Source: Bacillota bacterium (GTDB lineage Bacteria > Bacillota_A > Clostridia > DSM-8532). Taken from it: a DNA stretch of 22,704 bases. The stretch is taken from positions 1-22,704 of the forward strand of contig JAFADM010000418.1 of NCBI GenBank assembly GCA_023424865.1, given 5' to 3'. This document shows positions 6,075-14,748 of the stretch, piece by piece. The stretch's first letter is position 1; the number at the start of each line of letters is the position of its first letter. The notes under the pieces are model-generated. The model ran no database searches. It was not told the origin of the DNA and was given only the letters and a program-made list of their open reading frames with translations. Made by a program: the position numbers and the translations under genes.

Positions 6075-8171
6075 TTAGAAATCGGATTTTAATAAATACC
6101 TAGCAAAGACAAAACTGTGAGTCGCCTCCATGCGGACGCTCAACCCGTTATGAGTGTCCGATTTTTTTTGCTCAAAATGCCATTCAAAATCCTTCTCCTT
6201 AAGATTGGTGGCCAGTACATTAAGGTGAAATTTCCAATTTGCAGCAGGGGATTCTAAAGCCTTCAGAGGCCTAAGTCCAAAGCTGCAGCGGCAGTCGGAA
6301 GCCTTTTCTCTGAAGAGGATCAGATAACCCTCCCCAGGGCCCGTTACCGTCTGGAATCCCGTAAAGGAGGCACCGTCGGGCATTTCTCCTATAGAGAAGG
6401 TTTGCCCTGCGAATAGCCCGCTGCGCTCCTTTTTATAAACGGCAATCATCCTTCTCAGAAGCTCAACCTCCTCATTGGGCAGGGAGCCAAGCTCCATCCA
6501 TAAAAGGGGATTGGCTATCATTACCGAGGCAAACAGATAATCCATGGAATAAAGTCCGGGAGCAAAGGGATCCCCCTCATATACCGGCCTGTTCCTTGTA
6601 TTGTTCAAAAGCTCAAACTGAAATTTGCAGGCTGGAAGATAGCGGTTGAGGGACCAAAGATTTTTTAAGGTGTTGTGGGGATAATAATTGCCCCAGTCCG
6701 TGTACCTGTTTTCAACAAACAGCGTGCCGTACTGCTTTTCATAAAGATAACCCAGCCTGTCCTCGGCCGTGATGTCCTGATTGACGGCAATTTGGCCATT
6801 GCTTCTTCGGGTCACTGCTTCAAGGAACTTCAGATAATTGGCCTCAGCCCGTTTATTTCGTATTTTTACGCCGTCAAGCTTAAAGCAGTCGATGCCGCAG
6901 GTTTCGTAGTAGCTCACCAGCAGATTGCTGTCCTTCTCCCAATGGCAAAAATCCTCACTGGAGTCGGGTGAAAACCATAGGCCCAGACGAATACCTCTTT
7001 CCCTGGCATAATCCGACAGAGGCTTTAACCCGTTAGGGAATTTATCACTGTTTATGGACCAGAATTCCGGATCCGTCTTGTGATAACCTTCCCATACGCC
7101 GCCGGTCTTGAGCTTGGAATTGCTTGTAATGCCCTTTTGCCAGCCATCGTCAATTTGGACGATATCAACCCCCAACCGATGGGCCGTGTCCAGCTCCCTG
7201 TAAATGAATGCTTCACACACTGCCGCGTCCTGATTCCGATCGCCCCAGGTATTGGACATAATAAAGCTTGCGCCGGAAGGATCCCCTTTGAACACTTCCC
7301 GGTAAAAGCTCTTGTACTGCTCAAAAAGCGTTTCCGGTGCTCCCAGCCCCAGGGTTGCGCCATAGCTTCGGTAAAGGTTGCCTTTTTTGAGAGGAAGATC
7401 TATCCCTGTCCCTGAAAGCGCTGCCTGTCCGTTATGCAGCATCAGATCATAGCCCGGATAGTTTATGGCGCTGGAGGGGGTAGGCGCCTCCTTTACCAGA
7501 AGGAGTCCCCGGTGCCTGCCGTAATCGTTTATAAGAAAGAGGTTTCCGGTTAATTTCAGGCTTTCCCTGGAATAGAGAAGCTGCTCCTTTTCAAGTACCA
7601 GTGTATCGTGCCTGTCGGTTTTATCATAAAGCGCTACATTCTTAACTTTATAATGGCCCTTGGGAGGAAGCACGAAAAAGTCAACCGTGTCTGTGGAAGT
7701 GCCTGATGCTGTCGAAGGGGTAATCGGCGGGGTGGTTTCTATGCCTGTTGCACTATCCCCCGGGAAAGGTTCGTCAGCCGTCGGCAGAGCCCTTTCCCCA
7801 AAGGCCTCCGCTTCCCAGTAAAGGCTTATAAAGGGCTGATCCGGAAAAAGGCTTATATGGAGGCTTACCTCACCCTCCGAGCCTGTTCTTTTGAATACGG
7901 CTTTCAGAAAAGGCTTGCTTAGGCCGTAATGATCCTGCACCTGTGCGGTAAAGGCGGGTGAAGATCCTTCCAGGGAAAGACCGAAATCAGGAAAGAAGGG
8001 GGCTTCGGTTTCTTCATTTCCCCACAACCAGCCGGAATTGGGCTTAATGGGACCGCGCAGCTGCAGCCGGCCTTCTTTGAGCTCAAAGGTTCTTTGAATG
8101 AGGTGGTTTCCTACAATCAGGTTTTTTCCGTCAAAACGTGCATAGCAGTCTTTGTAATTTTGTTCATGCAT
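6075..8171 (-). CDS. GH36-like alpha-galactosidase
   Basis: Glycoside hydrolase of 698 residues, clan D TIM-barrel type, likely releasing alpha-linked galactose (or a related sugar) from oligosaccharides. An N-terminal beta-sandwich region (1 to about 280) precedes the barrel. The barrel shows VDIVQIDDGWQ (335-345), RLGLWFSPD (395-403), the probable nucleophile Asp433 in CFKLDGVK, and a candidate acid/base Asp492 in RYTDWGN. No signal peptide is present, so it should act in the cytoplasm on sugars brought in by the importer at 10965-14529. A Ser/Thr/Pro-rich insert at about 133-163 interrupts the N-terminal domain, which is odd for a cytoplasmic enzyme. The ATG at 8171 has GAGGA about eight bases upstream. 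It lies downstream of the AraC-type gene on the same strand but has its own promoter. Substrate specificity is uncertain. Confidence 0.85.
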   Translation of the reverse strand: MHEQNYKDCYARFDGKNLIVGNHLIQRTFELKEGRLQLRGPIKPNSGWLWGNEETEAPFFPDFGLSLEGSSPAFTAQVQDHYGLSKPFLKAVFKRTGSEGEVSLHISLFPDQPFISLYWEAEAFGERALPTADEPFPGDSATGIETTPPITPSTASGTSTDTVDFFVLPPKGHYKVKNVALYDKTDRHDTLVLEKEQLLYSRESLKLTGNLFLINDYGRHRGLLLVKEAPTPSSAINYPGYDLMLHNGQAALSGTGIDLPLKKGNLYRSYGATLGLGAPETLFEQYKSFYREVFKGDPSGASFIMSNTWGDRNQDAAVCEAFIYRELDTAHRLGVDIVQIDDGWQKGITSNSKLKTGGVWEGYHKTDPEFWSINSDKFPNGLKPLSDYARERGIRLGLWFSPDSSEDFCHWEKDSNLLVSYYETCGIDCFKLDGVKIRNKRAEANYLKFLEAVTRRSNGQIAVNQDITAEDRLGYLYEKQYGTLFVENRYTDWGNYYPHNTLKNLWSLNRYLPACKFQFELLNNTRNRPVYEGDPFAPGLYSMDYLFASVMIANPLLWMELGSLPNEEVELLRRMIAVYKKERSGLFAGQTFSIGEMPDGASFTGFQTVTGPGEGYLILFREKASDCRCSFGLRPLKALESPAANWKFHLNVLATNLKEKDFEWHFEQKKSDTHNGLSVRMEATHSFVFARYLLKSDF

Positions 8172-8230
8172 GTTAAGTTCCTCACAATTCCTTTATTGTA
8201 TGTCCTATTCCTATCACTTCAATTATACCT

Positions 8231-8258
8231 ATTATATCAAAAGCTCGTGGGCATCCAA
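8231..8258 (-). promoter_or_regulatory. Sigma-A-type promoter for the GH36-like gene
   Basis: Read on the - strand: -35 TTGGAT (8258-8253), a 16-base spacer, then -10 TATAAT (8236-8231), about 60 bases before the ATG at 8171. A second TATAAT lies at 8227-8222. The -35 box falls within the second copy of the dispersed hairpin repeat. Confidence 0.6.
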
Positions 8259-8300
8259 CCCCTCACTTAAGCCAGATTTGCTTACGCAAAGGGCTGCCAA
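8240..8300 (-). repeat. Dispersed hairpin repeat, copy 2
   Basis: Starts directly after the stop codon of the AraC-type gene, as copy 1 does after the ATPase. Shared pieces on the - strand, in order, are TTGGC, GCCCTTTGC, GCAAATC, GGCT, GAGGGG, GATGC and AGCTT. The inner stem is TTTGC-GTAA-GCAAA (8290-8277), whose loop is of GNRA type. The loop and the G/C-run segments differ from copy 1 while pairing potential of the inner stem is kept. Confidence 0.6.
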
Positions 8301-10601
8301 TCAAAAAGCAAGCTTCCTGTTTATGCGGTAAGCTTTTGGCGTCACACCGTATTTTTCTTTAAAGCGTTTAATGTAATAGGCTGAACTGTTAAAGCCCGCA
8401 GAAAAGGCGATTTCATCAATGGTAAGGGCGGTGTTAACCAAAAGCTCCACGGATTTATCCAGCTTTAAGGCCGTGACATAATCCACAAAGCTGTTGCCGG
8501 TTTCTTCACGGAATATTCGGCCCAGGTAGTTAGGGCTTATTTGAAAGGCTTCCGCTGTCTGTTCCAGGGAGAGGGCGGCAGATAAATTCTGCCGTATGTA
8601 GGTCATAATCTGATCCATAACGGGAAGGCTTTTGTATGCGCAGCGGTTTTCCAGCAGGCTAAAGCTGTTTCTTATGACATTTAGCAGCCACTGGCCCAGC
8701 TCCTCGATGGTATTGCTGTACAGAAACTGTCTGTTAAGCTCATCATGGGTTAATTCAGGGGTAAAGAGATTAAGGCTTTTTAAATATTTGGATAAAACAT
8801 ACATTAAGCTCAAAAGCCGTTGATTGCAATGATCATAGGTATAATTTCCCGAGGTGCACAAGCCTATCAGCTCGGCAGTTTTGACCTCCAGAGCTCCCAT
8901 CTGGCGATCGTTGAGGTTCTTCTGAAATTCGTCAATGAGCTCAAAGGGGATTTCCTGGCTGTCACAGTTTAAGGCGTTTATTTCTTCACGCAGGAGGTAT
9001 TTTCTGCCCGACAGCAGAAAAAGGTAGGGCTTAAGCTCCATAAGCTCCTGATAGAGCCTGCCTATGGCAGAGGGGCTGGTGCAGTCGGAGCTGATGCAAA
9101 GGGTGCAGTGGGTTTGGAGATGATCCCTGCAATACAGATTAAAGGCCGTAAGGGCACTGTAGAGTGCTGCTTCCTTTTCAGAGGTATAGCTGCACAGGAC
9201 TGTTACGGAGTAATCAAAGGTTTTTACTCCGTAGAAGGATATACCGCTGACCTCACTGAGCTTTTCCAAATAGGAGATGAGCTGATAGATCATAAACTCG
9301 GTTTTAGGCTCGTGAATACTGCCGGAACGGGGTGGCCGGAGAAAGAGGCAGGCTACGCGGAAACAGGGGCCGTTAAGCCGCATGTCCAAAAATTCCAGAC
9401 TTTCGCTTATAACCCGGCTGTCTGACAGGCTGCCGTTTAATAGAGCCTGGATAAAGCCGTACTGCATGGTTTTTTTATTATCGCCGAAGGCTTTTTCATA
9501 TTGCTGATTGGCGGCGTTTAACCGGTCCAGGGTAAAGCGAATATAGGCGTACTCATCCTGAAAACCCTTTTCCGAAGGAGGAAAAAAAGCTCCCCAGCCT
9601 TCGTCAGAGGAAACGATCTGCTTAAGGGGCTTATAGAGCTTGTGGGAAAAGATCCGGGCAAGGACAAGGCCAATGAGCAAAACACCCAGTACGGTAAATG
9701 TAAAGGTTAGCTGAAGGGTGGCCGAATCCCTGTAGAAGGTTTTCATGGAAGTAACGGAAAGAATCAGGTAGGTGCTGAAGCGGGAGGGTGCGCAGGAAAT
9801 GATGTAGGAGCTGTCCCCGTCGGCACGGAAAATAAAGCTGTCGTCGCTGTTTACCTCCAGCTCCTTTAAAAGATGGGTTCTGCTCAAGCGGGCATCAAGC
9901 TCCGCACTGTCTCCGTAAACCACCTCGCTGTCCCGGCTTATAAGGTAATAGCCCGTATCCGCCGTTTCATAGCTGGAAAGGATGTCCCTTATGGCGGACA
10001 TGCGAAGCTGAACCGCTACCACACCCCTTGTATTGCCATAGGAAGCATTTTGAGGGAAGGCGCTGAAAAAGACCAAGGTATCGTCTTCTCTGGGATTCAT
10101 GCCAATCTTTCGCCACCAGGCATTCCCTGCTCTGTTCTCAGGCGGATCCCACCAGTCAAGTGCTTTATCCTCACTGTTTAAATAGGTTAGGCCGGTGCCC
10201 GAGGACACGGTGAGGTTTGGCTTGCGGTAGTAGATATCAATGGATTGGATAATTCCTGAATTGCTGTAGGAAACATTTTTAAGGGAGGTATAGATGGCAT
10301 TGAGCTTAATGTGCTTATTGAGCTCCGGATCATTGGAAAAGGAGGTTACGCTGGGATAGAGCCTCTCGTTTCCGATGAGCTCAGTAAAAGTATAAAGCGC
10401 CGGTGAAAAGAATTTTTGATCCAGGTAGCTTGCGATTTGCTGGATTAATATTTTATTATGCCGCTCAATGGCATTATCGTAGTTGCGAATGAGGAAGAGA
10501 TAGGTTATCCCTCCCATCAGCAGGGAAACGATGGATACGGCGCTAAAAAAATACAATATGGTTTTTCCTTTAATGGAAGTCAGCTTTTTGAATGTCAGCA
10601 T
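8301..10601 (-). CDS. Membrane-anchored AraC-family transcriptional regulator with extracellular sensor
   Basis: Sensor-regulator of 766 residues found beside LplABC-type sugar importers in Bacillota. Membrane segments at about 14-37 and 296-316 flank an outside sensing domain of about 255 residues. A cytoplasmic linker follows, and the C-terminal AraC DNA-binding domain (about 662-766) has both helix-turn-helix units (LEQTAEAFQISPNYLGRIFR and IDEIAFSAGFNSSAYYIKRF). It lies divergent from the importer genes and upstream of the GH36-like gene, so it probably activates both in response to an extracellular sugar signal. The only workable start is ATG 10601; an in-frame stop lies 12 bases upstream. 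The AAGGAGG site is about 16 bases from it, an unusually long spacing that may weaken translation. Family and topology are clear; the ligand is unknown. Confidence 0.92.
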   Translation of the reverse strand: MLTFKKLTSIKGKTILYFFSAVSIVSLLMGGITYLFLIRNYDNAIERHNKILIQQIASYLDQKFFSPALYTFTELIGNERLYPSVTSFSNDPELNKHIKLNAIYTSLKNVSYSNSGIIQSIDIYYRKPNLTVSSGTGLTYLNSEDKALDWWDPPENRAGNAWWRKIGMNPREDDTLVFFSAFPQNASYGNTRGVVAVQLRMSAIRDILSSYETADTGYYLISRDSEVVYGDSAELDARLSRTHLLKELEVNSDDSFIFRADGDSSYIISCAPSRFSTYLILSVTSMKTFYRDSATLQLTFTFTVLGVLLIGLVLARIFSHKLYKPLKQIVSSDEGWGAFFPPSEKGFQDEYAYIRFTLDRLNAANQQYEKAFGDNKKTMQYGFIQALLNGSLSDSRVISESLEFLDMRLNGPCFRVACLFLRPPRSGSIHEPKTEFMIYQLISYLEKLSEVSGISFYGVKTFDYSVTVLCSYTSEKEAALYSALTAFNLYCRDHLQTHCTLCISSDCTSPSAIGRLYQELMELKPYLFLLSGRKYLLREEINALNCDSQEIPFELIDEFQKNLNDRQMGALEVKTAELIGLCTSGNYTYDHCNQRLLSLMYVLSKYLKSLNLFTPELTHDELNRQFLYSNTIEELGQWLLNVIRNSFSLLENRCAYKSLPVMDQIMTYIRQNLSAALSLEQTAEAFQISPNYLGRIFREETGNSFVDYVTALKLDKSVELLVNTALTIDEIAFSAGFNSSAYYIKRFKEKYGVTPKAYRINRKLAF

Positions 10602-10776
10602 GCTTAACGTTCACTTCCTCCTTACGGGGAATGGTTGAAAGAAAAGGCCGGATGCTTAAAATATCAGAATGCGGTGGAAGATTTGCCGTGCCGCCAAATT
10701 AATATAACACAGATAGGGGTGCTTTTCAATGAAAAGGATAATGGGGTATTTATTTGAAATCAGCCTGTATAAGGGG

Positions 10777-10799
10777 TTTCAACAGATTTAGTGTTGAAA
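10777..10799. promoter_or_regulatory. Candidate operator dyad
   Basis: Perfect eight-base arms TTTCAACA (10777-10784) and TGTTGAAA (10792-10799) with a seven-base spacer, 31 bases before the leader terminator and about 165 before the first permease. Arm length and spacing suit a protein-binding site. Whether the local AraC-type protein binds it is unknown, since that family usually prefers direct repeats. Confidence 0.45.
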
Positions 10800-10829
10800 G
10801 TTCTTATAAGTGTGGATTTTTTATAGTCC

Positions 10830-10870
10830 AAAAAGAAAGGGGGTTTAACGATCCCCTTTCTTTTTTATTT
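10830..10870 (+). terminator. Intrinsic terminator/attenuator in the permease leader
   Basis: A 13-base perfect stem, AAAAAGAAAGGGG (10830-10842) with CCCCTTTCTTTTT (10853-10865), loop of ten bases, followed by TATTT. It has the form of a rho-independent terminator on the + strand and is A-rich on the other side, so it may work in both directions. No gene ends nearby on the + strand, which makes a leader attenuator or the end of a small RNA the likely explanation. Confidence 0.7.
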
Positions 10871-10964
10871 ACCGTTAGGAGAGGGGGCGGTATGCTTTTT
10901 TTGCGGAGGCTGTTCCATGGCTTTGGGGTCTTACGCAGAATCTTATTTCTAAGGAGGAACGTTT

Positions 10965-11933
10965 TTGGAAGCGATAAAAGCCGGGACGGCAAAAGCTCTG
11001 CCCAATAGAAAAGGAATAGGGGATCGCCTGCTTAAAGGCTTAAAGGAATACTGGAAATGCAGGTATCTTGTAATTCTTTTTATTCCAGCAGTTTTATATT
11101 ACGCCTTATTTCGGTACGGACCTTTGTACGGCATTCAGATTGCCTTTAAAAACTATATTTTTAAGCTTGGTATAACAGGCAGCCCGTGGGTGGGCTTTGA
11201 TAATTTTGTTACCCTTTTTTCCATACAAAGCTTCAGGGAGGTTTTTTTCAATACCTTAATTATAAGCCTCTACAAGCTGATATTTACTTTTCCCGCGCCG
11301 ATTGTCTTTGCCATACTTTTAAGCGAGCTTCGCGGCCTGCGCTTTAAAAAAACGGTTCAAAGCATCAGCTACCTGCCTCATTTTGTATCCTGGGTTATAC
11401 TGGGGGGCCTGTTCCTTCAATTCCTTTCGCCGTCAACGGGGCCGATTAACCAGGCTTTAAAAAGCCTGGGCCTGGAGCCTATTTATTTTCTGGCGGATCC
11501 CAAATGGTTCCGAAGTGTCCTGGTGGTATCGTCGCTGTGGAAGGGTGTTGGCTGGGGTTCTATTATTTACCTGGCATCCATTTCCTCCATTGATCCTGAG
11601 CTGTATGAAGCGGCGGAAATGGACGGAGCGGGACGTTTGCGAAAAATATGGAACATTACCCTGCCTTCCTTAGTTCCTGTCATTACCATCATGCTTATCT
11701 TTGCCATAGGTGGCATTGTCAATGACGACTTCGATCAGGTATTTAACCTGTACACCCCCGCTGTTTACCGGGTTGGGGATGTTTTGAGCACCTACACCTA
11801 CCGCATCGGCCTGGTGGATTTAAGATACAGCTTCTCAACGGCAGTGGGGCTTTTCAAAAACGTGCTGGCCTTTGTTCTCATCCTGGGAGCCAATGCAGCA
11901 GCCAAGCGCATCAACGAGTACGGCATATGGTAA
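10965..11933 (+). CDS. Oligosaccharide ABC transporter permease, LplB type
   Basis: Inner-membrane permease of 322 residues, first gene of an LplB-LplC-LipO type importer. The family hallmark RYGPLYGIQIAFKNY follows the first membrane segment, and the coupling loop is YEAAEMDGAGRLRKIWNITLP before the last segments. The start is a TTG at 10965: AAGGAGG at 10951-10957 lies seven bases upstream and no ATG is suitably placed. The end is 13 bases before the second permease ATG. Uptake of an oligosaccharide or glycoside feeding the divergent GH36-like enzyme is the simplest reading. No ATPase gene is present here; such systems usually borrow a shared MsmX-type ATPase encoded elsewhere. Confidence 0.93.
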   Translation: MEAIKAGTAKALPNRKGIGDRLLKGLKEYWKCRYLVILFIPAVLYYALFRYGPLYGIQIAFKNYIFKLGITGSPWVGFDNFVTLFSIQSFREVFFNTLIISLYKLIFTFPAPIVFAILLSELRGLRFKKTVQSISYLPHFVSWVILGGLFLQFLSPSTGPINQALKSLGLEPIYFLADPKWFRSVLVVSSLWKGVGWGSIIYLASISSIDPELYEAAEMDGAGRLRKIWNITLPSLVPVITIMLIFAIGGIVNDDFDQVFNLYTPAVYRVGDVLSTYTYRIGLVDLRYSFSTAVGLFKNVLAFVLILGANAAAKRINEYGIW

Positions 11934-11946
11934 GGGGGGAGAGCTT

Positions 11947-12825
11947 ATGAAAAGTATTCTAAAAAGAAGAACGGCAGGGGATTGGTTCTTCGACAAGTTT
12001 AACGTCCTGTTTATGATCCTTTTTTGCATCGCGACGGTTTATCCTTTTTTATACCTTATAGCCATGTCCTTCGGAGGCTCGGCCAATATGGGTTTTTCCC
12101 TCATACCCGCCCATGCGGAAACGGAAGCCTACCTACGGGTGTTCAGCAATAAGCACATTGCTACCGGCTTTTTCAATTCGGTAAAACGAACTTTACTGGG
12201 TACGGGAATCACCCTGTTTTTTACCATCTGCACAGCTTATGCCCTTTCCAAAAAGCACTTTCCCAACCGGACCTTCTGGACGGGCTTTATTGTCTTTACC
12301 ATGTTTTTTTCCGGAGGGCTCATTCCAGAGTACCTGCTCGTAAGGGGTCTGGGAATCTACAATTCCCTATGGGCCATGATACTTCCGGGGTTAATCAGTG
12401 CCTACAACATGATAATCATGCGCAATTCCTTCATGAGCCTGCCCTATGGGCTGGAGGAATCGGCTAAAATTGACGGGGCAAACGATATTGTCATCCTGTT
12501 TCGTATTGTGGTGCCGGTGTCCGTTCCCATTATCGCCACGGTTGCCCTTTGGACCTCGGTAGGGCACTGGAATGCCTGGTTCGACTGTATGATTTATATC
12601 CAGGATACATCCCGGCAGGTGCTTCAGATCATTCTGCGCCGGATTGTACTGGAGGGCACTTCACAGCTTATGGAGCTCAACAGCTCCGTGGATACGGGAA
12701 CTGCAAGCCCTGATTCCATTAAAGCGGCTACCATCATAGTTGCCACCATTCCCATACTGCTGGTGTATCCGTTTATTCAAAAGTATTTTGTAAAGGGTAT
12801 TATGGTTGGCTCCTTCAAGGGATGA
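11947..12825 (+). CDS. Oligosaccharide ABC transporter permease, LplC/YtcP type
   Basis: Second permease subunit, 292 residues, pairing with the one encoded just upstream. The EAA loop is EESAKIDGANDIVILFRIVVP, and the typical C-terminus (YPFIQKYFVKGIMVGSFKG) is complete. The start is ATG 11947 with a GGGGGGAG site about five bases upstream; the frame opens earlier at 11872 inside the previous gene, without a site. The N-terminal SFGGSANMGFSLIPAHA region is the usual extracellular loop of the family. Operon membership is clear from the spacing. Confidence 0.93.
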   Translation: MKSILKRRTAGDWFFDKFNVLFMILFCIATVYPFLYLIAMSFGGSANMGFSLIPAHAETEAYLRVFSNKHIATGFFNSVKRTLLGTGITLFFTICTAYALSKKHFPNRTFWTGFIVFTMFFSGGLIPEYLLVRGLGIYNSLWAMILPGLISAYNMIIMRNSFMSLPYGLEESAKIDGANDIVILFRIVVPVSVPIIATVALWTSVGHWNAWFDCMIYIQDTSRQVLQIILRRIVLEGTSQLMELNSSVDTGTASPDSIKAATIIVATIPILLVYPFIQKYFVKGIMVGSFKG

Positions 12826-12903
12826 CCAGGAAAGCTATTCGCCGACGTATGCCTGATATAAAATAAATAAGGACTGGCTCATAGAAGCCAAAAGGAGGAT
12901 TTT

Positions 12904-14529
12904 ATGAAAAGAGGGAACCATAGGCCGTTATTAGCTGCCGTGCTGGCAGGGGTGCTCCTGTTTTCGGGCTGCACAACGCAGGGCACAACAGGAGGGGGAG
13001 GCACCGGGACAGGCACTCCCACAGCAACTCCGACAGCAGGGGCAGGTGATGCGGCGGATCCCACCAAACCTGATCCCGACAAGAAATACACCATTACCTG
13101 GGTAACCTATCAGCTCGCGCCTCTTGACGAAAACGCAAAAATGATTCAGTACTGGAACGAGCAGTTTAATGTGGATCTCCAGGTGTGGAATATAGACAAC
13201 AGTAATTCGGAGGAAATTTTAAGCCTTAAATTCGCATCAGGTGAAATACCCGATGTACTGCGTATCGGTTCGGTCTCCCAGTTTCAGAAGTTCAGCGACC
13301 AGCAGATTCTGGCTAAGATCCCGGAGGGTATGGCCGAAACCTATATGCCCAACGTTGTAACTCAACTGGAAAAGGAGCTCCCAGGCATCCTTCGCTACGG
13401 CATGCTGAACGGGGAAACCTATGCCATACCGGCGGAAGTGCGCACCCATAACCTTTTCCGCGCACCTATTGTTTACAGGGGCGACTGGATGGAAAATGTG
13501 GGGGTGACCAAAACCCCCGAAACCCTGGACGAGCTTGAGACACTGCTCTATAAATTTGCCAAGGAGGATCCTGACGGCAATGGCAAGGCGGATACCTACG
13601 GCCTTTCCCAGACAGCTCTCAATGCCGTTTACGGTGCCTTTGGCTATGTGAGGGGACAATGGAACGACAAGGACGGCAAGCTTGCCTATTCCTCCACTCA
13701 GCCTGAAATGAAGCAGGCTCTGGCCGTTCTCAACAAATGGTACAAGGACGGCGTACTGGATCCGGAATTCATTACGGGGGAGAACAAGGGCGGCTATTGG
13801 GCACTTTCCCATTCCTTTATTGAAGGGCGTATCGGCATGTCCAGCATGGGCTCCTATTACCACTGGTCGCCTTTAAATCTTGAGGCCGAAAAGGGCGCCA
13901 ATCCCAAGGAAATGGCAGCCACAAACCCTGGTATGGAAAATGAACTTGCTTTTGGGCTTCCTCCCACAGGCCCGGACGGCAAAAGCGGTATGCCCAAGGG
14001 CAATCTGTTTTCCGGCGTTATGCTGGCCTTTGGAAGCCATATGGAGCAGGAGCCGGATAAAATGGCAAAGGTAATGGAGATTCATGAATACCTGTCAGGT
14101 ACCTCGGAAAAGAACTATTTTACAGCCTGGTTCGGAATCGAAGGGGAGGACTGGAATTACAGCCCCTCGGGCATACCTGTAGCCAGAGAGGGCCTGGAGC
14201 CCCAGCAGATGTCCGCCATGGGCGCTCACGGCGTTTTGAAAATATTTGCCACCATGCAGTACGATTCCTTATTGGATAAAGCCCGCTATAACTGGGGCAA
14301 GGAGAATAAGTTTGATGTGGGAGGCCTTGAAAGCAAGCTTGTGGGAACGCTTCCTTCCGCGGGTATTTATGGCACTGAAACAGGCAAGATAGAGGACGAG
14401 GCCTTTATCGGAATCATCACCGGCGACAAGCCTCTGGATTATTTTGATGAGTTTGTAAAGCAGTGGGGAGCCGCAGGCGGCGACGTACTGACAAAAGAAG
14501 CCAATGAATGGTATGAAAACTTTAAATAA
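12904..14529 (+). CDS. Extracellular sugar-binding lipoprotein, LipO/LplA type
   Basis: Solute receptor of 541 residues, lipid-anchored at Cys23 (LLFSGC). A Gly/Thr/Pro-rich linker spans about 25-58, and a family 1-like binding fold with ITWVTYQLAPLDENAKMIQYW and the middle segment DPDGNGKADTYGLSQTA follows. The length (over 500) is typical of receptors paired with LplB/LplC permeases and two-segment AraC regulators. AAAGGAGG sits about six bases before the ATG. The 78-base gap after the second permease has no terminator, so it belongs to the same transcript. A strong terminator follows at 14643. The ligand is not readable from sequence; with the GH36-like enzyme near, an alpha-galactoside is a reasonable guess. 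Confidence 0.93.
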   Translation: MKRGNHRPLLAAVLAGVLLFSGCTTQGTTGGGGTGTGTPTATPTAGAGDAADPTKPDPDKKYTITWVTYQLAPLDENAKMIQYWNEQFNVDLQVWNIDNSNSEEILSLKFASGEIPDVLRIGSVSQFQKFSDQQILAKIPEGMAETYMPNVVTQLEKELPGILRYGMLNGETYAIPAEVRTHNLFRAPIVYRGDWMENVGVTKTPETLDELETLLYKFAKEDPDGNGKADTYGLSQTALNAVYGAFGYVRGQWNDKDGKLAYSSTQPEMKQALAVLNKWYKDGVLDPEFITGENKGGYWALSHSFIEGRIGMSSMGSYYHWSPLNLEAEKGANPKEMAATNPGMENELAFGLPPTGPDGKSGMPKGNLFSGVMLAFGSHMEQEPDKMAKVMEIHEYLSGTSEKNYFTAWFGIEGEDWNYSPSGIPVAREGLEPQQMSAMGAHGVLKIFATMQYDSLLDKARYNWGKENKFDVGGLESKLVGTLPSAGIYGTETGKIEDEAFIGIITGDKPLDYFDEFVKQWGAAGGDVLTKEANEWYENFK

Positions 14530-14642
14530 GCCAGGCTGAAACAATGCCAGGCGATAGGTGTCCTAACCATACGCCAACACCCGAATAAATGAAATTCCAA
14601 ATCAAAGAGGGGTTGGCAAAGACTATCCTTAAAATAAGCAAA

Positions 14643-14679
14643 ACCCGAAAAAAGCCGCATTATGCGGCTTTTTTCGGGT
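14643..14679. terminator. Bidirectional intrinsic terminator
   Basis: Perfect 18-base arms around a single T at 14661: ACCCGAAAAAAGCCGCAT and its complement. The GC core GCCGC/GCGGC is flanked by A6 on one side and T6 on the other, so it can end transcription of the binding-protein operon (+) and of cysK (-), which converge here. Confidence 0.9.
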
Positions 14680-14748
14680 GAAAGGAGTCAAAAACAATTA
14701 AGAAGAATGGAAACGCATGGAGAATCTATGGTAATTAATTGTTACTGC

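Larger units (their letters stand above)
10602..10964. promoter_or_regulatory. Divergent control region of the sugar locus
   Basis: A 363-base gap between the AraC-type gene (-) and the first permease (+). It contains a dyad at 10777-10799, an intrinsic-terminator-like hairpin at 10830-10865 and a possible small leader ORF from 10892. I could not find a convincing pair of -35/-10 boxes for either direction; TTGAAA appears at 10744-10749 and 10794-10799 without well-placed partners. AraC-type activators often work at promoters with weak -35 boxes. Confidence 0.5.

Noticed and set aside
10754..11008. 84-codon ORF upstream of the permease as a real gene
   Set aside because: It runs through the terminator hairpin and the permease ribosome site. 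Only the short part from 10892 is kept as a weak leader-peptide idea.
14693..14743. Inverted repeat AACAATTAA / TTAATTGTT near the cysK stop
   Set aside because: Nine-base AT-rich arms 33 bases apart are easily found by chance, and the strong terminator next to it explains the gap.
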